22,054 nt of DNA, from the NCBI GenBank assembly GCA_015494595.1, contig WGAX01000037.1, positions 1 through 22,054 of the forward strand. Reading direction: 5' to 3'. The translations under genes and the position numbers were made by a program. Below the pieces are notes generated by a model. The model did not search any database. It was not told the origin of the DNA and saw only the letters and a list, made by a program, of their open reading frames with translations. Below, piece after piece: positions 8,166-15,060 of the stretch. The DNA is from Nitratiruptor sp. (GTDB lineage: Bacteria; Campylobacterota; Campylobacteria; Campylobacterales; Nitratiruptoraceae). Positions within the stretch are counted from its first letter, which is position 1; the number at the start of each line of letters is the position of its first letter.

Positions 8166-8807
8166 ATGATAAAGGCAATCTTTTTCGATTTAGACGGTAC
8201 GCTTATCGATAGTGCTCCCGATTTGGCAGACGCACTCAACTTTACACTCCAAAAACTTGGCAAAGAGCCTTTTCATTTAGAGAGCATTAGAGAGTGGATT
8301 GGTGGAGGAGCTAGGCTTTTACTTCAAAGAGCCCTTAGTGGCAAAAAGGAGAGCCACAAGATCGAGCCTATACTCTATGAAAAAGCACAAAAAATCTTCT
8401 TTGACTACTATAACAAAAACCTTTGCAACAAAACCGTAACCTATCCCAATGCAAAAGAGCTTTTAGAAAAATTACGCCCCTCATACCATCTTGCTCTAAT
8501 TACCAATAAACCTGAGCGCTTTGTAGCACCCATTTTAGAGCATCTTGAGCTTAACTATTTTGATCTTATTATTGGCGGAGATACTTTAAAAGAGAAAAAG
8601 CCCTCTGCTTTACCTCTGTTATACGCTTGCAGCTATTTTCAAATCTCACCTCAAGAGGCTATAATGGTAGGAGACTCTATTAATGACACATTAGCAGCTA
8701 AAAGGGCAACAATAACCTCTATTTTGGTAGATTATGGTTATGAATCAGAAGAGATTGAAAGCGACTATAAAATTAGCAATCTTTTAGAAGTTTTGGAGGT
8801 AATATGA
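8166..8807 (+). CDS. gph: Phosphoglycolate phosphatase (HAD superfamily)
   Basis: A 213-residue HAD hydrolase. Motif I is FFDLDGTLID (nucleophile Asp8, acid Asp10), motif II is the Thr in LITNKPE, motif III is a Lys in LKEKKPSALPL, and motif IV is MVGDSINDTLAA. The helical cap insert (DLADALNFTLQKLG ... WIGGGARLLLQRAL) matches Gph, which removes 2-phosphoglycolate made by DNA repair or oxygenase side reactions. Other small phosphate esters are possible. The SD is AAAAGGAGAGAG just before ATG 8166. It follows tamB by 54 bases with no obvious terminator or TATAAT, so it may be read from the tamAB transcript. Its stop overlaps the next start (ATGA). Confidence 0.88.
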   Translation: MIKAIFFDLDGTLIDSAPDLADALNFTLQKLGKEPFHLESIREWIGGGARLLLQRALSGKKESHKIEPILYEKAQKIFFDYYNKNLCNKTVTYPNAKELLEKLRPSYHLALITNKPERFVAPILEHLELNYFDLIIGGDTLKEKKPSALPLLYACSYFQISPQEAIMVGDSINDTLAAKRATITSILVDYGYESEEIESDYKISNLLEVLEVI

Positions 8808-10225
8808 AAATAGCAATCATCGGAGGGGGCATAGCAGGAGCATCAAGTGCTATCTATTTACGCTCTTTGGGGCTTAGTGTAACACTTTTTGAAAAAAAGC
8901 CATTTTTAGTCTCTGGACCTCCAGCTTGTCATCTGCATGCAGGAGGAAACCTCTATCCCGATATTGATGATGAGCAAAGGAAGAGACTTTTACAAGAATC
9001 CATTACCTTTTTGCGCCACTATCCCCAAGCTATTGAAAAGCGTCCTACACTTCTAGCAGTACCAAAGCATATTGAGCTTGATGCTCAAGAGTTGGAAAAA
9101 AGAGCAGAGCTTTTAGCAAAATACTATAAAGAGCTTATTGAGCAAGATAGTGCCAATCAAGTCTTGGGCGATCCGCAACACTACTCCCTAGCCTTTAGCA
9201 AATCCCAAATCAAAAGGCTTCAATCCCTACCAACACCAAAAGTACCTCAAAACCATATTGAGTGGCTTATCGCCTTTAGCAAAGAGGTAGACCTTGAGCG
9301 TCTCAAATTCCCAGTGCTTTTGATCCAAGAGTATGGCATCAATATCTTTCGTCTAAGTGCTCTAGCCCATTTGTATCTTCAAGATGCTCCTATTTATTTC
9401 AATACCAAAGTAGTAGATGTCAAACAGCAAGATAATCAATTTTTTATCACTTTTAAAAAAGAGGGCAAAATAAGAGTAAGAAAATTTGATTTTCTCATTA
9501 ATGCAGCAGGATTTGAGAGCGGCACTATCGATGATATGCTAGGCTTTAAAATCAACCGCCTTGTAGAGTTTAAAGCTGCATATGTAGCCCAGTACAAAAG
9601 CGAGCATCTCTATCCAGAGATAATTTTTCATGGAATCAGAGGTACAGATAGGGGTATGGCTCAATTTACCCCCTATTCTGGAGGCTACTACCAGCTTCAT
9701 GGTATGCGCAAAGACATTACCCTTTTTGAAGATGGTATAGCCAGCAGCACTCCAACCTCAAGTCAGCCCCAACTAGCAAAAAAGTACCTTGAGTGGATCG
9801 AAAATGGGTGGCCAAAAGATGTAGTACTCCATCGTACAAATCATGCAATCGAATATCTTAGCCGCTACTTGCATGACTTTAAAAATGCCAAACCAATTAT
9901 TACTCCTCTTTTTGGAGCACAGCAGATTCCAGGTGATGATCTCTCTTTACGCGCAGCAGAAGTAAGCTTTGAGGGGGAGAATTATGCAAGATGTGAAATA
10001 GTTAAGGTCTCTTCTATCTTTGCAATGCTGGAGCAAATAGGCACTAGATTAGCCAAACTTGGCGTAGTAAGCCAAAGAAAGCTAAAAAAACAGAGATTTT
10101 TTAGCAAACAGGTTGATGAGAAGCAGATAGAGCATCTTGCCTGTACAATTGCAAAAGCCAGAGGCTATCCAAAACAGATGGCAAAGCTCTCACTTGCCTA
10201 TTTGGTGCAAGATCGCCCTTCTTAG
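8804..10225 (+). CDS. FAD-dependent oxidoreductase (DAO-type), substrate unknown
   Basis: A 473-residue flavoprotein. It opens with the dinucleotide-binding motif IGGGIAGASSAIYLRSLG (about residues 6-23), followed by the acidic end of the second strand (VTLFEKKP), which contacts the FAD ribose. A second FAD-contact segment is FDFLINAAGFESG in the middle of the protein. The C-terminal part carries GAQQIPGDDLSLRAAEV, positioned like the FAD-closing segment of D-amino-acid-oxidase-fold enzymes. No signal peptide or membrane helix is seen. I cannot assign a substrate: family members include amino-acid, glycerol-3-phosphate and malate oxidoreductases. Coupling by a four-base overlap to gph suggests a metabolic link. 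The 3' end overlaps the convergent DUF2726 gene by 36 bases. Confidence 0.82.
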   Translation: MKIAIIGGGIAGASSAIYLRSLGLSVTLFEKKPFLVSGPPACHLHAGGNLYPDIDDEQRKRLLQESITFLRHYPQAIEKRPTLLAVPKHIELDAQELEKRAELLAKYYKELIEQDSANQVLGDPQHYSLAFSKSQIKRLQSLPTPKVPQNHIEWLIAFSKEVDLERLKFPVLLIQEYGINIFRLSALAHLYLQDAPIYFNTKVVDVKQQDNQFFITFKKEGKIRVRKFDFLINAAGFESGTIDDMLGFKINRLVEFKAAYVAQYKSEHLYPEIIFHGIRGTDRGMAQFTPYSGGYYQLHGMRKDITLFEDGIASSTPTSSQPQLAKKYLEWIENGWPKDVVLHRTNHAIEYLSRYLHDFKNAKPIITPLFGAQQIPGDDLSLRAAEVSFEGENYARCEIVKVSSIFAMLEQIGTRLAKLGVVSQRKLKKQRFFSKQVDEKQIEHLACTIAKARGYPKQMAKLSLAYLVQDRPS

Positions 10226-10732
10226 TGCCTTGACATCATAGCTTTGTGCAGTCTTTATCCGCACTAAAGGCACTCCCGCACTTTTGCATGCCCACTCAAT
10301 AAACCTATCTCTTTCAACTCTATCTGCTCTTTCGTGTGAAGGATCATCAAGCTCAATAGCTGCTACAATATTCAAAGCCATATCACACAATACATAATCA
10401 AAATGTTTGCAAGCAACCCTATTAAAAGCCCCCCGCCAATGTCCCTTTTTCTCCGTATCTTGAGGAAGCATAACATCTGCCACACGAACTTTTGCAAAAA
10501 TATAGAACTCTTTTCCTACCGCCTTTTTTAAATGAGCAAAAAACTTCCTTTCACTTGCAGTAAAGATATTTTCAATCCTTTTGTATCCTACTTTATACTT
10601 TGTACTTGGAGGAGATGGGGAGGGTGGAGAAGGTTTTTTAGCCCTCTTCCTAAAAAAAATCAATATCACAATGATAACTATAAAAAAGATAGTTAAAATA
10701 ATGAGCTGATCATATTTACTCAGCAAATGCAT
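10190..10732 (-). CDS. Membrane-anchored DUF2726 protein (nuclease-like fold)
   Basis: A 180-residue protein with a single N-terminal membrane helix (about residues 9-28), a basic then Pro/Ser-rich linker (RKRAKKPSPPSPSPPS), and a DUF2726 domain: ASERKFFAHLKKAV, then HFDYVLCD, VAAIELDDPSH, a charged RADRVERDRF and AGVPLVRI. The FDYVLCD...AIELDD...RDRF pattern resembles the acidic core of PD-(D/E)xK or restriction-endonuclease-like folds, and nuclease activity has been proposed for this family; none is shown here. The domain should face the cytoplasm. There is no SD before ATG 10732; a TATTAT box lies 7 bases upstream, so a leaderless mRNA is likely. The last 36 bases overlap the FAD oxidoreductase gene on the other strand. 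Confidence 0.85.
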   Translation of the reverse strand: MHLLSKYDQLIILTIFFIVIIVILIFFRKRAKKPSPPSPSPPSTKYKVGYKRIENIFTASERKFFAHLKKAVGKEFYIFAKVRVADVMLPQDTEKKGHWRGAFNRVACKHFDYVLCDMALNIVAAIELDDPSHERADRVERDRFIEWACKSAGVPLVRIKTAQSYDVKALRRAILHQIGK

Positions 10733-10739
10733 AAAATCT

Positions 10740-10745
10740 ATAATA
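10740..10745 (-). promoter_or_regulatory. -10 box giving a near-leaderless DUF2726 mRNA
   Basis: On the minus strand TATTAT (10745-10740) is followed by seven bases and then ATG at 10732; GATAAT (10750-10745) overlaps it and could serve instead. Either places the transcript start at, or a few bases before, the start codon, with no room for an SD. Confidence 0.5.
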
Positions 10746-10787
10746 TTATCACCCCTTTATAACTTTTGGCTGACATTATACCAAAGC

Positions 10788-10821
10788 AAAATTGGCGCTA
10801 ACCTATTAAGCAGCCAATTTT
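10788..10821 (-). terminator. Hairpin terminator after the membrane PBP-fold gene
   Basis: A perfect 9-base inverted repeat, AAAATTGGC / GCCAATTTT, extended by GCT/AGC across one bulged base, encloses a 9-base loop. It starts in the gene's stop codon (10823-10821). On the minus strand the stem ends in TTTT, the U-run of an intrinsic terminator. The A-run on the other arm means it could act from either side. Confidence 0.6.
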
Positions 10822-12476
10822 CAAGCAGATGGTAGAGACTTTTTTGTTAATTGATCAATAACATATTGGTTAATAGAATCCCCATTAACTAAAATGGTAA
10901 TGGGATGGAAAGAGGAGCTTGGAAGAATTTTTTGGTAGTTTTGCAATATCTTTGCTTTACTCTCAAGCAATGAGATCTTCTCTTGAATGGTATGCTTTGC
11001 AACTTCAAGACTAAAAGCTGAAAAGAGTGAAATATAGTTGTTATTTTTGTTATAGTATCTTTTTAAAAAGAGTTTTGTATCCTCCGTATTTAATGAGAAG
11101 ATTTTTTGAATAGTCTCTTCAAGATTTATGGGCTCTCTTTTATTTGGTAAAGATGGTTCATAATGGAAGAGATCAATGCCCAATTGTGTGGTGTAAGAGT
11201 GAGTAGAGAGATCTCCTCCTATCAACAATTTTATATAAAAGCTATCATTGTGTATAAACGGCTCCAATTGAGGCTGTTTTTCCAGCGTCTCTGTTACACT
11301 CTTTTTCCAGCTTTGCATAGAGAGTGTAGCACAAAAGAGCAGAGTCACCTCCTCTTGAGGGCTTTGCTCTAAAATATCGTTAAGGGCTACAAGCATACTT
11401 GAGACATTTGGCTCATAGCCTACAATATAGTAGTAGTTTCTGCTATCCTTCCACTGCTTTGCAAACTCCAAAAATGAGCCGCTTTTGATTTCACTATGTA
11501 TAAAAGAGTTATTTTCAAAAGCAAAAGTGTGAAATTTAATATTCTCATTAATCATTGTAGGCGTAAAAGATTTAGAAGTATAGTAGTAGAGCTTCGAGCG
11601 CTCTCTGTCAAAAAAGAGTTTGCACTTTTTGGCTACAGCCTCACCATAAGTCCCATTATGCAAAATGATGATATTGCTTGGTTTAAAATGGCTTTTGCAG
11701 TTTTTATCCAGACAAAGGGAGCTTTTTATTTTTGAAAAGAGAAACTCTATTGCACTATTTGCCTCATCATAATCAGGTGGAAATATGCGAATGATGTCGG
11801 GATCTCGATCGATAATTGTTTGAATATCTTCATCACTGATGGAGCTAAGAGCACCAATAATTTTAATCTGACTCTTTAAATCCTCTGGCAAGGTCTCTCG
11901 TATTAAAATTGTCTGTTTGAATATATTACTGAGACTTGTAATAATAATATATTTTGAGCTGATTAAATCTAAATTGGTTATCAAATCCTCTAGATCGCTA
12001 CTACTGTTATCTATAAAAAGATATTCAATATCTAAATCCTCCAACCGTCTTTGCCTATGGAGCTGATTAAATGCTGCAATCTGATTGAGATTGAGTTGAT
12101 AGTTGTGCTTGTCTAGAGTACGTAAAAGCACAATAATTTTATATTTCTCATCAATTAATGCAAGAAGACTCTCTTTAATAAATTTATTAAATGGAACATA
12201 TTTTGGCATTCTTTTAATTCTATTGATCACAAAATTTGTAGGAATAATGTTTCGGTTGGTTAAATAGATCAAAAAAGAGATAAAAATGGCGATAATAAGA
12301 ACAAAGGAGGTAAAAAGCTCATTAATCATCGCAAAATTTCGTATAAAAAGGGGGATTTGCTGATGAAAAAGGATATAAAATATGGCACTAAAAAGGATCG
12401 CATAGATTAAAAGACCCAACAGATGTCTTCTTAATTTCATAAAAAACTCAAAAAAAGAGGCAAAAGAAAAAGGCAT
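10821..12476 (-). CDS. Membrane protein with cytoplasmic type 1 periplasmic-binding-like domain
   Basis: A 551-residue protein. Two N-terminal membrane helices (about residues 19-38 and 54-72) are joined by a short loop. Positive charges before the first helix and after the second (NRIKRMPKYVPFNK) place both the N-terminus and the large C-terminal part in the cytoplasm. From about residue 112 the pattern of a Leu/Ile/Val-binding-protein-like (type 1 periplasmic-binding) fold is visible: KIIVLLRTLD, then KYIIITSLSNIF, an IRIFPPDYDEANSAIEFL segment, and IIILHNGTYGEAVAKKCK, a typical second-lobe opening. A short LCLDKNCKSH stretch holds two Cys. This fold normally works outside the cell membrane, so an internal sensor is odd. 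The ATG has a good SD (AAAGGAG). The ligand and partner are unknown, and the fold call is by pattern only. Confidence 0.75.
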   Translation of the reverse strand: MPFSFASFFEFFMKLRRHLLGLLIYAILFSAIFYILFHQQIPLFIRNFAMINELFTSFVLIIAIFISFLIYLTNRNIIPTNFVINRIKRMPKYVPFNKFIKESLLALIDEKYKIIVLLRTLDKHNYQLNLNQIAAFNQLHRQRRLEDLDIEYLFIDNSSSDLEDLITNLDLISSKYIIITSLSNIFKQTILIRETLPEDLKSQIKIIGALSSISDEDIQTIIDRDPDIIRIFPPDYDEANSAIEFLFSKIKSSLCLDKNCKSHFKPSNIIILHNGTYGEAVAKKCKLFFDRERSKLYYYTSKSFTPTMINENIKFHTFAFENNSFIHSEIKSGSFLEFAKQWKDSRNYYYIVGYEPNVSSMLVALNDILEQSPQEEVTLLFCATLSMQSWKKSVTETLEKQPQLEPFIHNDSFYIKLLIGGDLSTHSYTTQLGIDLFHYEPSLPNKREPINLEETIQKIFSLNTEDTKLFLKRYYNKNNNYISLFSAFSLEVAKHTIQEKISLLESKAKILQNYQKILPSSSFHPITILVNGDSINQYVIDQLTKKSLPSA

Positions 12477-12504
12477 AAGAGGCTCCTTTGTTTGAAAATA
12501 GGGA

Positions 12505-12510
12505 GTTATA
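12505..12510 (-). promoter_or_regulatory. Extended -10 box for the PBP-fold membrane gene
   Basis: The minus strand reads TGTGCTATAAC, an extended -10 with TATAAC at 12510-12505. The predicted start near 12498 gives a leader of about 22 bases containing AAAGGAG before ATG 12476. No convincing -35 is seen. The rest of the 12477-12631 gap is AT-rich with A/T runs and no other structure I can name. Confidence 0.4.
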
Positions 12511-12624
12511 GCACACCTGGGTATGGAAAATTAATGCAAGCACTTTTTTTCATTTTAGCAAAAAAAACTTAAAATTTTTGAAGTTTGAAAGATTATATAA
12601 ATAAGAAGAAAAAATGGGGATAAG

Positions 12625-12643
12625 GAGGCTCCTAAAGAGCCTC
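12625..12643 (-). terminator. Hairpin at the end of glnK
   Basis: GAGGCTC and GAGCCTC form a perfect 7-base stem with a 5-base loop that contains the glnK TAG stop. A run of six T (minus strand, about 12613-12608) follows, but about ten bases beyond the stem, so this is a loose match to an intrinsic terminator. Confidence 0.45.
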
Positions 12644-12970
12644 TTCATCTGTTTCGCCGGTTCTGATACGAACTACTTTTTCTATATCGCTTACAAAGAT
12701 TTTGCCATCACCGATTTTACCGGTTCTAGCAGCTTCGGTAATCTTTTCAATCACCATATCTACATCATCATTTTTTACAACCACTTCAATTTTTACTTTT
12801 GGTAAGAAATCCACTACATACTCAGCACCTCTATAGAGCTCACTATGTCCTTGCTGCCTACCATACCCTTTGACTTCGCTTACAGTCATTCCCGTAATGC
12901 CAGCTTCACTGAGGGCTTCTTTTACATCTTCTAGCTTAAAAGGCTTGATAACTGCTTCAATCTTTTTCAT
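12632..12970 (-). CDS. glnK: P-II nitrogen regulatory protein
   Basis: A 112-residue P-II signal protein of full family length. The T-loop is intact: GHSELYRGAEYVVDFLPK with Tyr46 and Tyr51, the latter being the residue uridylylated in enteric bacteria. The nucleotide-binding C-terminal part includes TGKIGDGKIFV and ends in VVRIRTGETDEEAL. P-II trimers bind ATP/ADP and 2-oxoglutarate and, under ammonium-rich conditions, plug the ammonium channel. The position nine bases after amt on the same strand supports GlnK rather than GlnB, although the sequence alone cannot separate them. The SD AAGGAG precedes the ATG. No uridylyltransferase gene is in this window. Confidence 0.93.
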   Translation of the reverse strand: MKKIEAVIKPFKLEDVKEALSEAGITGMTVSEVKGYGRQQGHSELYRGAEYVVDFLPKVKIEVVVKNDDVDMVIEKITEAARTGKIGDGKIFVSDIEKVVRIRTGETDEEAL

Positions 12971-12979
12971 CTAAACTCC

Positions 12980-14263
12980 TTACTTAATATTAAATCCTCT
13001 CTCGCCATGTACCGCTTCATCAAGTCCCATAACTTCAGTCTCCTCATCAACTCTGCCACCACCTGTTAAGAGGCTAGATACAAAGTAGACAATTGCAGTC
13101 ACTACACCAGTAAAGACCATTGTCACTGCTACAGATTCTAACTGTACAAGCATTTGTGCTGCCCTATCACCGTGATCTTTTAGCGGGCTTCCATCCCACG
13201 CCAAGTTTTGCAATGCAAAAAGACCTGTTGCCAATGCTCCCCAAAGACCTGCAAGAAAGTGCACACCAAATGCATCAAGGCTATCATCATATTTAAAAAC
13301 TTTTTTGAGCCATGCAACACCCCAAAATCCAAACACACTACCACCGATACCAATCACTAAAGCACCCAAAACATCAACAAAACCGGCTGCAGGAGTAATA
13401 GCTACAAGCCCAGCTACCGCACCGGTTGCAGCGCCAAGAAGTGTTGGCTTTTTATATACAATCCATTCAATGAGTACCCAAGTAAGGGCTGCAATTGCAG
13501 CAGCAAAGTTTGTCATCAAAAGGGCACTACCAGCTACCCCATCAGCTGCAAATTCACTTCCTGCATTAAATCCAAACCATCCAAACCAAAGTAAAGCAGC
13601 CCCTAGAGCAGTCAAAATTATTGAAGATGGATGCAGCGCCTCTTTTGGATAGCCTCGTCTTTTACCTAGCATCAATGCCATTACAAGTCCTGCAAGACCA
13701 CCATTCATATGGACAACTGTACCCCCTGCAAAATCCAAAGCACCATCGTTATACAAGAAACCACCGCCCCACACCATATGGGTAATTGGCACATAGACAA
13801 ATGTAACCCAAAGAATAGTAAAAATTACCCAAGTAGAAAATTTCATTCTCTCAATAACTGAGCCGCTAGCTATTGCTACGGTAATTGCTGCAAATGTGCC
13901 TTGAAATGCGATAAAAACAAACTCTGGGTATGTGCCGCTAAGGCTATCTGTAGTGACACCTTTGAGGAAAATTTTGCTCAAATCCCCAATAATTGCACCA
14001 TCACCACTAAATGCCAAAGAGTAGCCCCAAAGCACCCACACAATTGAGCCAATCACATAGGCAATGAATACCATCATATAGGTATTGAGCACATTTTTGG
14101 CTCTTGTCATACCACCATAAAAGAGCGCCAAACCAGCAGGCGTCATAAGCATTACAAATGCTGTTGCCACAATCATCCAAGCCGTGTCACCGCTATTAAG
14201 CTTATCCTCTGCAAGTGCAAAAGTTGGCAATAAGGCTAGCAGTGCCATAAACCATCTTCTCAT
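12980..14263 (-). CDS. amt: Ammonium transporter (Amt/MEP/Rh)
   Basis: A 427-residue channel protein. A cleavable signal peptide (RRWFMALLALLPTFALA, cut before EDKL) precedes the first of about eleven helices. Family signatures visible are GDTAWMIVATAFVMLMTP, LFYGGM, the LDFAGGTVVHMNGG segment with the first pore His, and GVHFLAGLWGALATG with the second. The C-terminal HGERGFN motif, which couples to P-II, is present. It imports ammonium across the inner membrane. ATG 14263 is chosen because it follows AAAGGAG and begins the signal peptide; an upstream in-frame extension to 14338 would cross the divergent promoter. It forms an operon with glnK. I looked for a sigma-54 GG-N10-GC element upstream and saw none; a TACAAT box at 14299-14294 is the likely -10. 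Confidence 0.95.
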   Translation of the reverse strand: MRRWFMALLALLPTFALAEDKLNSGDTAWMIVATAFVMLMTPAGLALFYGGMTRAKNVLNTYMMVFIAYVIGSIVWVLWGYSLAFSGDGAIIGDLSKIFLKGVTTDSLSGTYPEFVFIAFQGTFAAITVAIASGSVIERMKFSTWVIFTILWVTFVYVPITHMVWGGGFLYNDGALDFAGGTVVHMNGGLAGLVMALMLGKRRGYPKEALHPSSIILTALGAALLWFGWFGFNAGSEFAADGVAGSALLMTNFAAAIAALTWVLIEWIVYKKPTLLGAATGAVAGLVAITPAAGFVDVLGALVIGIGGSVFGFWGVAWLKKVFKYDDSLDAFGVHFLAGLWGALATGLFALQNLAWDGSPLKDHGDRAAQMLVQLESVAVTMVFTGVVTAIVYFVSSLLTGGGRVDEETEVMGLDEAVHGERGFNIK

Positions 14264-14293
14264 AGAGACTCCTTTGTAAGTTTTATCGCTCAA

Positions 14294-14299
14294 ATTGTA
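14294..14299 (-). promoter_or_regulatory. Likely -10 box of amt-glnK
   Basis: TACAAT on the minus strand, about 30 bases before ATG 14263. It would give a leader of about 24 bases that includes the AAAGGAG site. No -35 or sigma-54 element is evident. Confidence 0.4.
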
Positions 14300-14322
14300 G
14301 CTTATTAGAAAAAATAATATTG

Positions 14323-14340
14323 TATAATTTTTGTACAAAA
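14323..14340 (+). promoter_or_regulatory. -10 box and 12-base palindrome in front of the NtrC-like regulator
   Basis: TATAAT (14323-14328) is followed at once by TTTTGTACAAAA, a perfect 12-base palindrome (14329-14340) covering the predicted transcript start near 14335. The SD (AAAGGAG, ending 14344) overlaps its right edge. TTGTA recurs at 14295, 14320 and 14331 in this 86-base intergenic region, so the palindrome is a candidate operator, perhaps for self-regulation or for control of amt. Confidence 0.45.
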
Positions 14341-14349
14341 GGAGCAGCT

Positions 14350-15060
14350 ATGAAGCAGTTTATCGCAAAATCACCCCAAAGCATAAAAGCTCTCAATGTT
14401 ATGAGAGTATCTGCTCATTTGCCCGTTAATATAATGATTATAGGCGAAGTTGGCACAGGCAAAGAGACGCTGGTTACTACAGTGATGCCAGACATTGTAA
14501 AACTCAATGCAGATGAGGTGGACAAAGAGATACAATATGAGTCGCTGTTTATTCGCGATTTTGAAAATATTAAAGATGTAATAGCTTTTATGAAAAAGTA
14601 TGAAGATAAGCGTATCATTGCTGCTTCTACGGAATATAGAAGTATTTATGATGAGTTTTTTCCGGTTATCATTACAATCCCACCTCTTTCCCAGCGTCCA
14701 GAAGATCTACAAGAGCTTAAAAGGCTCTATATCCAAAGAGTCAAAGAGGAGTTTGAGTTGGAGAGTTTTGAGGAGGATTTTGAGGTAGATTTGAGTAAAA
14801 ATGCCTTGTCGCTGAAGAGAACAATATATGAGAGAGCCCTCTTTGAGATGATTGATGAGAAGCGTATTATGCAGCTATTGGAAGAGTTTTTAGAAGATAA
14901 AATAGAAATGGGATATAAGGATCTGCTCTATCTTTTTGAAATTCCACTTTTACGGGCTGCTAAAAAAAAGTATAGAAGTGCTCTAGCGATGTCAAAAGCT
15001 TTGCAGCTTAATCGGGCTACCCTTACAAACAAGCTTAAAAAATATGCGACTAAAGTATAA
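14350..15060 (+). CDS. Shrunken NtrC-like regulator with Fis-type HTH
   Basis: A 236-residue protein that resembles a cut-down sigma-54 activator. A Walker A loop is present (IIGEVGTGKETL, residues 31-41). The Walker B position reads SLFIRDFENI (66-74), without the usual LDE acidic pair. RIIAAST (88-94) and IPPLSQRPEDLQEL (110-123) match the sensor and 'PPLRERxEDI' segments. The C-terminus is a Fis/NtrC helix-turn-helix (ALAMSKALQLNRATLTNKLKKY, about 211-232). The stretch between Walker A and B is only about 27 residues, and the GAFTGA loop that contacts sigma-54 is absent. It probably binds DNA without opening sigma-54 promoters. ATG 14350 follows AAAGGAG; the frame extends upstream to 14320 but through the promoter. 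It is divergent from amt-glnK, which hints at nitrogen control. Confidence 0.8.
   Translation: MKQFIAKSPQSIKALNVMRVSAHLPVNIMIIGEVGTGKETLVTTVMPDIVKLNADEVDKEIQYESLFIRDFENIKDVIAFMKKYEDKRIIAASTEYRSIYDEFFPVIITIPPLSQRPEDLQELKRLYIQRVKEEFELESFEEDFEVDLSKNALSLKRTIYERALFEMIDEKRIMQLLEEFLEDKIEMGYKDLLYLFEIPLLRAAKKKYRSALAMSKALQLNRATLTNKLKKYATKV

Noticed and set aside
13305..13652. A 115-codon plus-strand reading frame inside amt
   Set aside because: It lies opposite a fully conserved ammonium transporter, has no SD and shows Ala/Pro/Lys-rich shadow composition, so it is a frame shadow.
14263..14338. Longer N-terminus for Amt starting at 14338
   Set aside because: It would read through the divergent promoter region and place a hydrophobic extension before a clear signal peptide that has its own AAAGGAG site.
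14264..14349. Possible sigma-54 promoter for amt-glnK, expected from nitrogen biology
   Set aside because: No GG-N10-GC pair with the right context is present on the amt strand; only sigma-70-like boxes are seen.
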